Shown: positions 1-6,987 of the stretch, piece after piece
Position numbering within the stretch: the first letter of the stretch is position 1
Layout of the letters: each line of letters begins with the position of its first letter
Source of the DNA: Bacteroidia bacterium
GTDB lineage: Bacteria > Bacteroidota > Bacteroidia > Cytophagales > Cyclobacteriaceae
Reading direction: 5' to 3'
DNA: 8,401 nucleotides
Assembly: GCA_016650355.1 (NCBI GenBank)
Contig: JAENVX010000355.1
Location: 1-8,401 of the forward strand
Notes under the pieces: generated by a model
Databases searched by the model: none
What the model saw: only the letters and a program-made list of their open reading frames with translations
Told to the model about the DNA's origin: nothing
Translations under genes and position numbers: made by a program

Positions 1-620
1 ATGAAAGAGGGCTAAGCATTCCATCTACTGGCGCAGGATATGATCAACTGGTAAAAGACCCCGCTGCCGTAGCTGCGAATGCCAAAGCGCTAGGCGCAAC
101 ATATGTTATGACCGCCTGGATACCGCATACAAAAGGCGCCTTCAATCTTGATAATGCAAAGAAAGCTGTTGAGGATTTTAATGCCGCTGGTAAGGTCCTT
201 AAAGAAAATGGCGTTACGTTTTGCTATCATATCCATGGCTATGAATTTCAGCCGCTTGAAAAAGGGACCTTGTTGGATTACATAATCAAAAATACAAATC
301 CGGAATATGTTTCATTTGAGATGGATGTGCTGTGGACCCAATTCGGTGGTGGAGACCCAGTAGCACTTTTAAAGAAATATGGAAACCGATGGAAATTAAT
401 GCACCTAAAGGATTTAAGAAAAGGAGTGCCAAAGGATCTTACAGGAGGTACATCTCAGGAAAACGATGTAGCCTTAGGAACTGGTGAAATCGACATTCCC
501 GGTATACTAAAGGAGGCCAACAAAATAGGAATCAAACATTTCTTCATAGAAGATGAGAGCAGTCGTGTGAATATGCAAGTACCACAGACAATTGCCTACC
601 TCAAGAGTTTGAAGTACTAA
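1..620 (+). CDS. Sugar phosphate isomerase/epimerase, TIM-barrel (3' part)
   Basis: The gene enters from the left edge; its first complete codon is at position 3 and 205 codons plus TAA are visible. The ATG at 108 is internal, because the frame upstream of it is open and reads as protein of the same family (GAGYDQLVKDP, AAVAANAKALGA). The protein resembles the AP-endonuclease-2/xylose-isomerase-like TIM-barrel superfamily, whose members isomerise or epimerise sugars or inositol derivatives using a divalent metal. Visible barrel-strand motifs, numbered from the first complete codon, are CYHIHGYEF (74-82), SFEMD (104-108), LMHLKD (132-137), GTGEID (159-164) and FIEDES (181-186). D108, H134 and E183 are good candidate metal ligands. 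The family normally has about 250-300 residues, so roughly the N-terminal third is missing. No signal peptide can be judged. It ends in a strong terminator and is unlikely to share a transcript with the PadR/permease genes downstream. The exact substrate cannot be read from the sequence. Confidence 0.86.
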   Translation, partial: ERGLSIPSTGAGYDQLVKDPAAVAANAKALGATYVMTAWIPHTKGAFNLDNAKKAVEDFNAAGKVLKENGVTFCYHIHGYEFQPLEKGTLLDYIIKNTNPEYVSFEMDVLWTQFGGGDPVALLKKYGNRWKLMHLKDLRKGVPKDLTGGTSQENDVALGTGEIDIPGILKEANKIGIKHFFIEDESSRVNMQVPQTIAYLKSLKY

Positions 621-633
621 ACCAACTCACAAC

Positions 634-670
634 AAACCTGCGCTGTGTTAAAGATGGCGCAGGTTTTTTT
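634..670 (+). terminator. Rho-independent terminator of the isomerase gene
   Basis: A perfect 10 bp stem, AAACCTGCGC (634-643) pairing with GCGCAGGTTT (657-666), encloses a 13-base loop. The stem runs into a tract of seven T (664-670). It begins 13 bases after the TAA of the isomerase gene, where an intrinsic terminator is expected, and separates that gene from the PadR/permease block. Confidence 0.88.
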
Positions 671-690
671 ATGACCGTTTATGTCCAGAA

Positions 691-710
691 CTTGTTCGGA
701 ATCGAACAAG
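691..710. promoter_or_regulatory. Palindromic operator candidate upstream of PadR1
   Basis: CTTGTTCG (691-698) and CGAACAAG (703-710) form a perfect 8 bp inverted repeat around a 4-base centre, GAAT. There is no T-tract after it and it lies beyond the terminator of the previous gene, so it looks like a dimeric protein binding site rather than a terminator. It is about 95-115 bases upstream of the PadR1 start and about 60 bases upstream of a sigma-54-like element, a layout typical of an upstream activator site. Which protein binds is unknown: candidates are an NtrC-type activator encoded elsewhere or PadR1 itself. Confidence 0.5.
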
Positions 711-757
711 ATCAATAATTAGTATGGATAATTTGAGTAATTCCAACGCGATTAAAC

Positions 758-774
758 TTGGCACAATTATTAAT
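758..774 (+). promoter_or_regulatory. Degenerate sigma-54-like promoter element
   Basis: TTGGCAC (758-764) matches the -24 box of sigma-54 promoters exactly. At the correct spacing the -12 region reads TTAAT (770-774) instead of TTGCW, so the normally critical GC is missing. It could be a weak or decayed promoter or a coincidence. Position favours a promoter role: a start site near 785 would give a leader of about 20 bases before the ATG at 804. Confidence 0.3.
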
Positions 775-803
775 ACTACAAATAGGAATTAATTATTTTG
801 GTT

Positions 804-1160
804 ATGAAGAGATATCAGTTAGGTGAGTTTGAAGAAGTAGTAATGCTTACTGTTGGCATTTTACATAGTGAGGCTTACGGTGTCTCCATTAAAAAAGAAA
901 TAGAAAAACGGCTATCACGAAATGTAAGTGTAGGAGCGCTGCAAACTGCCCTAAGAAGATTGGAGGATAAGGAGTATCTCAGATCCCACGAAGGCGCAGC
1001 AACAGAAGAAAGAGCTGGTCGCCCAAAAAAATACTTTCAAATTACAGCACTTGGCAAGAGGGCCATGGAGTATTCAAAGAGCACGCGTGATGAATTGTGG
1101 AGTGCAATACCAAAGCTGGCGTGGGGTTTAAAGATAATAGGCTTAGAGGGTAATCTGTGA
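804..1160 (+). CDS. PadR family transcriptional regulator (PadR1)
   Basis: A 118-residue protein with the PadR winged-helix fold: LGEFEE opening (6-11), helix LHSEAYGVSIKKEI, recognition region VSVGALQTALRRLEDKEYL and wing RAGRPKKYFQITALGK. Family members bind operator DNA as dimers and commonly repress efflux or stress genes, releasing DNA on ligand binding. The length fits the short PadR class, with one C-terminal helix for dimerisation rather than a full C-terminal domain. I prefer the ATG at 804 because MKRYQLGEFEE aligns without gaps to the start of the second PadR in this window; a TTG at 798 would add two residues. It is about 45% identical to that second PadR by my manual ungapped alignment, with an extra tail of about ten residues. 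It precedes two permeases after a 68-base gap and probably controls them. Confidence 0.93.
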   Translation: MKRYQLGEFEEVVMLTVGILHSEAYGVSIKKEIEKRLSRNVSVGALQTALRRLEDKEYLRSHEGAATEERAGRPKKYFQITALGKRAMEYSKSTRDELWSAIPKLAWGLKIIGLEGNL

Positions 1161-1207
1161 TCAGTAATCGGTAAATATGGATCACCGATTACACTCACTG
1201 ATTACCA
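1161..1207. repeat. GATTAC-type short repeat cluster
   Basis: The gap between PadR1 and permease 1 is largely built from variants of one short unit on both strands: CAGTAATCGGT (1162-1172), ACCGATTAC (1184-1192) and ACTGATTACC (about 1197-1206). GTAATCGGT (1164-1172) and ACCGATTAC (1184-1192) form a perfect 9 bp inverted repeat with an 11-base loop, so a hairpin is possible. No T-tract follows, so it is a poor terminator. It could moderate expression between regulator and permease, or be a dispersed intergenic repeat. A related cluster lies after permease 2. Confidence 0.6.
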
Positions 1208-1228
1208 ATTTTAAAACCTACTCAATAA

Positions 1229-3895
1229 ATGAAGAGAACATTACCACCCCACCTTCTCCTCCGCTTCTTCCGCTGGTTCTGCCATCCGAAGTTGCTGAAG
1301 TACATAGAGGGTGATTTGATGGAGTTGTATTCCGAACGATTAAAAGAAAAAGGGAAACGAACAGCAGATTTAAGATTCATCTTTGATGTTCTGCTACTTT
1401 TTAGACCCAGTATTATCAAACCAACAGAAGGATATAAGAATTTAAACAGTTATGGTATGCTAAAAAATTATTTAAAAATCAGCTGGCGGAATTTGTTGAA
1501 ACAGAAAATGTATTCATTCGTCAAGATTGGTGGATTTGCCGTAGGCGTGGCTGCTTGTTTATTGATTGCTTTGTTTATTAAGGATGAACTTTCCTATGAC
1601 CAGCACTACGCCAACCATAAAAAGCTTTTCCGGGTATTGGGAGTAATAAGTGAGGATGGTGCTTCAAAAAAAGGAGTTGCTTTTCCTGCGCCTATGGCAT
1701 CGGCTTTGAAAGAAGACTTTCCTGAGATTGTAGAAACAGGTCGCTATAATAATAGTGAACTTTTTGGAGCCGGAAGCAGTGAGGTTCGGGTAGCCGACAA
1801 ACCCGACAATGCCTACGATGAAGGTTTTGTTTATTTCGATCAGTCCTTGGTAAACATGCTGCAACTAAAATTTATTTATGGAAACCCAGAAAAAGCATTA
1901 AGTGAACCAAACGCAATTGTCATAACAAAACGAAAATCTGACAAATATTTCCCTGGTGAAAATCCTGTAGGAAAGTTATTAGTAATAAATGATCAGGCAG
2001 ACCGAACCTATACTATTGGTGGTGTGATTGAAGATTTCAAACCGACTTCGCACTTACAGTTTGATTTTTTAATTGGGATGGTTGGTTTGGAATTCTGGAA
2101 GGACGAGCAACAATATTGGGGTGCCAGCAATTATGCAACATATGTGTTGGTGGAAGAGGGGACTGACATTCCATCGTTCGAAGCGAAACTATCCAATCAA
2201 ATTCTTGAAAATTATTTCCTACCCATGATGTTGGAAGAAGGCCAATCAGAAGCTGACGCTCGAAAATTCTTTAAAGACACGAATGCACATATGGAAATGC
2301 AACCGATCGATCAAGTCCATCTTTACTCGTTTGGTGTTGACGATAGCCTTGTACACGGTGATATAAGAATAGTTTGGTTGTTTGGAGGTATTGCCTTGTT
2401 TATCCTGCTAATCGCAGCTATAAACTTTATTAACCTATCTACTGCAAAATCGGCAAACCGCGCAAAAGAAGTAGGGCTAAGAAAAGTGTCGGGTTCTTTT
2501 AGAATTAATATCATCAATCAATTCCTGAGTGAGTCCGTTATGTTTAGCCTCATCTCTTTTGTATTAGGGTTAATGATTGCCCTGTTAACGTTGCCTTACT
2601 TCAACATGATATCAGGAAAATCAATTGTTATACCGTGGACTTATTGGTGGTTCACTCCATCACTTTTAGTTTTATCTGTTTTTGTTGGAATAATAGCAGG
2701 CATCTACCCTTCATTTTATTTATCCTCGTTCATGCCAATACAAGTCTTGAAAGGAAATCTAACGCAAGGCGCAAAAAGTTCTCCGCTTCGTAGCACGCTT
2801 GTCATTTTTCAATTTACCATGTCAATCATACTTATTATTAGCACGATGGTAATTTATCGGCAAATGAATTTCATACTTAATACAAAGATCGGATTCGAAA
2901 AAGACCAGGTTGTCTTGCTTCAAGGGACAAATACCTTGAAAAGCCAAGTGGTTACGTTGGCTGAGGAATTGCGTTCACTACCTGGAGTAGTAAATGTTTC
3001 CAATGGTGATTACATCCCCGTGCGTGGATCCAAAAGAAACGGTAACAGCTTTTGGAATGAAGGAAAAGTTAACATCGATCCTGGAGTGCAGAGTCAGTTT
3101 TGGAGAATTGATCCGTTTTATCTTAATACGCTTGGCATTAAATTAGTTGAAGGCAGAGACTTTAATAGTGATCTCGCTTCCGATTCAAGTGCTATTATTA
3201 TCAACGAAAGGATGGCAAAGGAACTTGGTGGAGATTTACTTGGTAAACGAATCACCAACTATGCCGGCCTTTGGACGGTTATCGGAATAGTAGAAGATTT
3301 TCATTTCGAATCGTTGCGTGAAAACATTATTCCCCTCGGTTTGGTATTAGGACAAGAGGCTTCGGTGCTCGCAGTGAAATTGAATACTGAAAACATGAGC
3401 GATAACATTAGTGCTATTGGCCATGTGTGGGAAAAATTTGCGCCTCACCAACCCATGCGCTATAATTTTTTAGACGACCGCTATGCTGCTATGTATGATG
3501 ATGTTCAGCGCATGGGAAAAATCTTTACCAGCTTTTCTGTTTTGGCTATCGTAGTTGCCTGTCTTGGTTTGTTTGCCTTGTCAGCTTTTACGGTTGAGCA
3601 ACGAGGAAAAGAAATTAGTGTGCGCTTGATTTTAGGGGCGTCCGTGAATAGTGTATTTCAGTTACTTACCTGGAACTTTGTAAAGTTGGTTGTTATTGCT
3701 TTTGCTATTGCAACTCCCATTGGTTGGTACCTGATGACAAAATGGTTGCAGGATTATGTTTACAAAACCGAACTCGGTTGGGATATTTTCGCTGTTGCCG
3801 GATCCATGGCCATTCTTATTGCTTTAATAACGATTAGCTATCAATCATTGAAAGCTGCCTGGATGAAGCCAATCACTAACCTAAGATCAGAATAA
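1229..3895 (+). CDS. FtsX/MacB-type ABC permease with N-terminal prefix domain (permease 1)
   Basis: An 888-residue inner-membrane protein. Order: cytoplasmic prefix domain (about 1-76; WFCH 16-19, IEGDL 26-30, FRP 58-60), first membrane helix (about 97-117), MacB-type extracytoplasmic domain (about 120-378), three helices (about 380-402, 432-456, 476-498) with the FtsX signature NLSTAKSANRAKEVGLRK (402-419), another helix (522-543), a second extracytoplasmic domain (about 545-765) and three last helices (768-790, 815-837, 852-873) with the second signature AEQR-type block EQRGKEISVRL (790-800). The C-terminus, KPITNLRSE, is the usual family ending. Eight helices in two repeats suggest an internal pseudo-dimer. 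MacB-type permeases couple cytoplasmic ATP hydrolysis to work on periplasmic substrates, but no ATPase is encoded nearby and the substrate is unknown. The ATG at 1229 keeps the whole prefix; M77 would give a form without it. The gene follows PadR1 and is 23 bases from permease 2, so the two are very likely co-transcribed. Confidence 0.94.
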   Translation: MKRTLPPHLLLRFFRWFCHPKLLKYIEGDLMELYSERLKEKGKRTADLRFIFDVLLLFRPSIIKPTEGYKNLNSYGMLKNYLKISWRNLLKQKMYSFVKIGGFAVGVAACLLIALFIKDELSYDQHYANHKKLFRVLGVISEDGASKKGVAFPAPMASALKEDFPEIVETGRYNNSELFGAGSSEVRVADKPDNAYDEGFVYFDQSLVNMLQLKFIYGNPEKALSEPNAIVITKRKSDKYFPGENPVGKLLVINDQADRTYTIGGVIEDFKPTSHLQFDFLIGMVGLEFWKDEQQYWGASNYATYVLVEEGTDIPSFEAKLSNQILENYFLPMMLEEGQSEADARKFFKDTNAHMEMQPIDQVHLYSFGVDDSLVHGDIRIVWLFGGIALFILLIAAINFINLSTAKSANRAKEVGLRKVSGSFRINIINQFLSESVMFSLISFVLGLMIALLTLPYFNMISGKSIVIPWTYWWFTPSLLVLSVFVGIIAGIYPSFYLSSFMPIQVLKGNLTQGAKSSPLRSTLVIFQFTMSIILIISTMVIYRQMNFILNTKIGFEKDQVVLLQGTNTLKSQVVTLAEELRSLPGVVNVSNGDYIPVRGSKRNGNSFWNEGKVNIDPGVQSQFWRIDPFYLNTLGIKLVEGRDFNSDLASDSSAIIINERMAKELGGDLLGKRITNYAGLWTVIGIVEDFHFESLRENIIPLGLVLGQEASVLAVKLNTENMSDNISAIGHVWEKFAPHQPMRYNFLDDRYAAMYDDVQRMGKIFTSFSVLAIVVACLGLFALSAFTVEQRGKEISVRLILGASVNSVFQLLTWNFVKLVVIAFAIATPIGWYLMTKWLQDYVYKTELGWDIFAVAGSMAILIALITISYQSLKAAWMKPITNLRSE

Positions 3896-3918
3896 CGGTT
3901 TACTAAAATCTTAAACGG

Positions 3919-6516
3919 TTGAAAAATCCTCCAAAACTATTTCTTCGTTTCTTCCGTTGGTTCTGCCACCCGAAGTTGCTGAAATACATTGAAGGAGATT
4001 TGATAGAGTTGTATGAGGAACGAGTTAAAGAAAAAGGAAAGCGAAATGCTGATTTAAGATTTTTCATAGATGTGCTGCTTCTTTTTAGACCCAGCATAAT
4101 AAAACCTGCAGAAGGGTATCAACAATTAAACACCTACGGCATGTATAAGAGCTATTTTAAAATTGGTTGGAGAAATCTCGTGAAGAACAAAGGCTACTCT
4201 TTCATTAATATTGGCGGTCTTGCCATGGGTATGGCGGTTGCCATGCTTATCAGTTTGTGGGTTTATGATGAACTTTCCTTTAACAAGTATCATGAAAACT
4301 ATGAGACCATTGCTCAAGTGTATCGCTCCAACAATTGGGGTGGAGAACTTGAAGCCAGCACATCGCATGTAACTGGTTTAGGCACACTTCTTAAAACAGA
4401 GTATGGTTCGCATTTTAAAAATGTAGCTATGATTCGCGCCCGCACGGAAGAACGTGTGCTTGCTTTTGGAGAAAATAAATTTACGCAGAGCGGTTATTTC
4501 ATGCAACCCGAAGGTGCTGAGATCCTAACCCTTAAAATGCTTCGCGGTACACAACAAGGTCTTAAAGACATTAAGTCTCTATTACTTTCAGAATCAACAG
4601 CGAAAAAACTATTTGGTGATGCCGACCCAATTAATCAGGTAGTAACGATGGATGCTAAGTGGGATTTGAAAGTGACAGGTGTGTATGAAGACTTACCTAA
4701 GAACTCCACATTTAATGATGCAGCTTATTTTGCTCCGCTTGATCTATACATAGATGGCTGGGGTTCGTTGACTTCGTGGGATAATTATTTCGTGTATATC
4801 TATGTTCAGATTAATCCTGAAGGAAATTTTGAAGAAATCTCCAGAATTATAAAAAATGTAATGCTGGCGCATGTTGATACTGAGACCAAGGAGACAAAAC
4901 CAGAAATTTTTCTTCAGCCCATGAGTAAATGGCATTTGGATTCTGAATTTAAAGATGGTGAGTTAGTAACAAGCAAGCGCATGATGTCCGTTTGGTATTA
5001 CAGTGCTATCGGAATTTTTGTTTTGTTGTTGGCGTGCATCAACTTTATGAACCTCAGCACAGCCCGCTCTGAGAAAAGAGCCAAAGAAGTTGGCATTAGG
5101 AAATCAATTGGTTCGTTACGTAGTCAGCTCATACAGCAATTCTTTGGCGAGACGCTGCTCGTTGCTGGTATTGCTGCTGTTATTGCTTTGATTGTAGTTC
5201 AACTAAGCATGCCTTGGTTTAATGATGTAAGCGATAAGAATATTTCGATGCCCATAGGCAATCCTATATTTTGGATGATCTGTATTGGATTTACTTTATT
5301 CACGGGCTTACTGGCGGGTAGCTATCCTGCACTTTATTTATCTTCCTTTAATGCAGTTAAAATTTTGAAAGGAACTTTTAAGGCGGGTTCGTTTGCTATG
5401 TTGCCAAGACGAGTTTTAGTGGTTCTACAGTTTACTGTTTCCATTACACTCACCATCGGAACCATAGTTTTTTATCAACAAATTCAATTTGCTAAAAATC
5501 GCCCAGCAGGCTATTCGCGCGCAAACCTGATTGGCATGCGAACGGCCTCACCTGAATACAAAGGCCAATATCAAGCCATACGAAATGAATTGAAGAACAC
5601 GAATATGGTAGAAGAAATCGCGGAAACAAACTATTCCATCATAGACACGCGCGGTTGGAATGGAGGTTTCTCGTGGCACGGCCAGAAGTATGATCAAACC
5701 TTCAATACAATTTTTGTTACGCACGAATATGGTCAAACCATTGGATGGGAGTTTGTATTAGGCCGTGATTTTTCAAGGGCGTTTCCCAGTGATTTATCTG
5801 GAATCGTGATTAATGAATCGGCACTGGAAATATTAGGCTTGGAGAATCCTGTTGGAGAGTCACTTGCCTGGCAGGATCGGGGAAACTTTAAAATCGTAGG
5901 TGTGGTAAAAGATATGGTAAAAGGTTCGCCTTATGAACCTACCGATCCATCCATTATTTTTCTTTCTGAAAATGATATGCAGTGGTTGTATATTAAAATA
6001 AAATCCGATGCAAGTGCCCATGAAGCCTTGCCTAAAATACAATCAGTACTTGCTAGCATCGTTCCTTCTGCCCCTTTTGATTACACCTTTGCTGACGAAG
6101 CCTATGGTGCAAAATTCAGAGCAGAAGAACGCATTGGAAAATTAGCAACACTTTTCAGTGCTTTTGCTTTAATCATCAGTTGCCTTGGCCTGTTCGGGCT
6201 GGCTTCCTTTATGGCGGAACAACGAACCAAAGAAATCGGTATCCGAAAAATAATGGGCGCCTCGGTAACCAATCTGTGGAAAATGTTGTCAAAGGATTTT
6301 GTAGTGATGGTAATTGTATCGTGTAGTCTTGCTGTTCCTCTTTCATTTTATTTTATGACCAGTTGGCTAGGCCAGTATGAATATCGCACTACCATTTCGT
6401 GGAACATTTTTGCCGTTACCGGGATCGGGGCATTGTTAATCACCTTGTTAACCGTGAGTTTCCAGGCTATTAAAGCAGCCATGGTAAATCCAGTAAAGAG
6501 CTTGAGATCGGAATAA
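3919..6516 (+). CDS. FtsX/MacB-type ABC permease with N-terminal prefix domain (permease 2)
   Basis: An 865-residue paralogue of permease 1 with the same plan: prefix domain (about 1-74; WFCH 14-17, IEGDL 24-28, FRP 56-58), helix (95-116), extracytoplasmic domain (about 120-355), FtsX block with helices near 357-377, 407-430 and 450-474 and signature NLSTARSEKRAKEVGIRK (378-395), helix 497-518, second extracytoplasmic domain, and helices near 743-765, 793-813 and 829-850 with EQRTKEIGIRKIMGAS (767-782). It ends in NPVKSLRSE. No ATG starts the full prefix: an in-frame TAA at 3904 limits the start, and TTG at 3919 is the best candidate, giving MKNPPKLFLRFF. The next in-frame ATG, at about residue 75 (near 4141), would remove the prefix, which is too well conserved for that to be likely. 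The gap to permease 1 is only 23 bases and has no promoter or terminator I can see. The substrate is unknown. The prefix is far closer to that of permease 1 than the rest of the protein is. Confidence 0.93.
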   Translation: MKNPPKLFLRFFRWFCHPKLLKYIEGDLIELYEERVKEKGKRNADLRFFIDVLLLFRPSIIKPAEGYQQLNTYGMYKSYFKIGWRNLVKNKGYSFINIGGLAMGMAVAMLISLWVYDELSFNKYHENYETIAQVYRSNNWGGELEASTSHVTGLGTLLKTEYGSHFKNVAMIRARTEERVLAFGENKFTQSGYFMQPEGAEILTLKMLRGTQQGLKDIKSLLLSESTAKKLFGDADPINQVVTMDAKWDLKVTGVYEDLPKNSTFNDAAYFAPLDLYIDGWGSLTSWDNYFVYIYVQINPEGNFEEISRIIKNVMLAHVDTETKETKPEIFLQPMSKWHLDSEFKDGELVTSKRMMSVWYYSAIGIFVLLLACINFMNLSTARSEKRAKEVGIRKSIGSLRSQLIQQFFGETLLVAGIAAVIALIVVQLSMPWFNDVSDKNISMPIGNPIFWMICIGFTLFTGLLAGSYPALYLSSFNAVKILKGTFKAGSFAMLPRRVLVVLQFTVSITLTIGTIVFYQQIQFAKNRPAGYSRANLIGMRTASPEYKGQYQAIRNELKNTNMVEEIAETNYSIIDTRGWNGGFSWHGQKYDQTFNTIFVTHEYGQTIGWEFVLGRDFSRAFPSDLSGIVINESALEILGLENPVGESLAWQDRGNFKIVGVVKDMVKGSPYEPTDPSIIFLSENDMQWLYIKIKSDASAHEALPKIQSVLASIVPSAPFDYTFADEAYGAKFRAEERIGKLATLFSAFALIISCLGLFGLASFMAEQRTKEIGIRKIMGASVTNLWKMLSKDFVVMVIVSCSLAVPLSFYFMTSWLGQYEYRTTISWNIFAVTGIGALLITLLTVSFQAIKAAMVNPVKSLRSE

Positions 6517-6575
6517 CCAGTTACATGTTACCAGTTGCCGGTTACTAGTTTCGGGTAACTGCCACTAGCATCCCG
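6517..6575. repeat. GTTAC-type short repeat cluster after permease 2
   Basis: Directly after the stop codon of permease 2 come near-copies of one unit: CCAGTTAC, TTACCAGTTGCC, CCGGTTAC and, inverted, GGGTAACTG. CAGTTAC (6518-6524) pairs with GTAACTG (6555-6561); GTTAC (6541-6545) competes for the same partner (6555-6559). CTAGT/ACTAG and CGGG (6552-6555)/CCCG (6572-6575) are further short complementary pairs that interleave. No T-tract follows, so it is not a standard terminator. It resembles the repeat cluster after PadR1, with GTTAC in place of GATTAC. Confidence 0.5.
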
Positions 6576-6597
6576 AATTGTCCAAAATTAATTTCCC

Positions 6598-6649
6598 TTT
6601 ACTTAACATAAGTGAAACTAATATATTATATTCACGTTTGTTAAGTAAA
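6598..6649. promoter_or_regulatory. Two-site palindromic operator before PadR2
   Basis: TTTACTTAAC (6598-6607) and GTTAAGTAAA (6640-6649) are perfect 10 bp inverted copies; further in, GTGAA (6612-6616) and TTCAC (6631-6635) are also inverted, each set off by four bases from the outer arm. Read outward to inward, the left copy is TTTACTTAACATAAGTGAA and the right copy on the opposite strand is TTTACTTAACAAACGTGAA, 17 of 19 bases alike. The left copy also contains its own dyad, ACTTA-ACA-TAAGT (6601-6613). The 14-base AT-rich centre (6617-6630) and the position 2-11 bases before the PadR2 start suit an autoregulated PadR promoter, with two dimers flanking or covering it. The binding protein is inferred, not shown. 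Confidence 0.65.
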
Positions 6650-6660
6650 TAATGCATAAA

Positions 6661-6987
6661 ATGAAACAACAATCCCTTGGTGAATTTGAAGAGCTCGTAT
6701 TGCTCATGGTTGCCGCACTGCATGATGAAGCCTATGGCGTGGCCATACTGGAGAACCTGGAACTGAAGCTGGAAAAGAAGGTAAACATAAGTGCCATTCA
6801 CGTTGCCTTAAAACGCATTGAAGACAAAGGTTTTGTAAAGTCAAGGTTTGGCGGCATTACAGAAGACCGTGGTGGCAGGCGGAAGAAGTTCTACACGATC
6901 ACAGCTTTAGGCAAAAAAATGCTGGACATCCAATACGAACTACGAGCAAGTATTTATCAGCAGATTCCTAAAATATCTTTCGGCTGA
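6661..6987 (+). CDS. PadR family transcriptional regulator (PadR2)
   Basis: A 108-residue winged-helix protein of the short PadR class: LGEFEELVLL opening (6-15), LHDEAYGVAILENLE helix, recognition region ISAIHVALKRIEDKGFV and wing GGRRKKFYTITALGKK, ending with a short C-terminal helix for dimerisation. Starting at the ATG at 6661 aligns it without gaps to PadR1; an ATG at 6652 would add MHK. There is no clear Shine-Dalgarno site, only A-rich leader sequence, as is common in Bacteroidota. A large palindrome ends two bases before 6652, so the gene probably represses itself. Its TGA (6985-6987) shares its A with the ATG of the prefix frame of permease 3, which points to translational coupling and a shared transcript. 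Repression of permease 3, relieved by an unknown ligand, is the expected role. Confidence 0.93.
   Translation: MKQQSLGEFEELVLLMVAALHDEAYGVAILENLELKLEKKVNISAIHVALKRIEDKGFVKSRFGGITEDRGGRRKKFYTITALGKKMLDIQYELRASIYQQIPKISFG

Noticed and set aside
798..803. TTG at 798 as the start of PadR1, with AGGA at 784-787 as ribosome binding site
   Set aside because: Alignment with PadR2 favours the ATG at 804, and Shine-Dalgarno sites are generally not relied on in Bacteroidota; the TTG remains possible.
3894..3920. Direct repeat AACGGTT (3894-3900 and 3914-3920) around the gap between permeases 1 and 2
   Set aside because: Seven bases in a short AT-rich gap is within chance, and there is no inserted element between the copies.
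1222..4097. Two similar open frames on the minus strand (1222-1419 and 3903-4097) whose translations resemble each other
   Set aside because: They lie antisense to the two nearly identical prefix domains of permeases 1 and 2, so their resemblance is a by-product of the sense-strand conservation.
6517..6561. Intrinsic terminator after permease 2
   Set aside because: CAGTTAC/GTAACTG could pair, but the loop is 30 bases long, the stem is weak and no T-tract follows.
6633..6640. Bacteroidota -7 promoter box, CACGTTTG versus TAnnTTTG, inside the PadR2 operator
   Set aside because: It has one mismatch and no convincing TTG-type -33 element at the right distance. It may be the promoter, but it is too weak to list as a feature.
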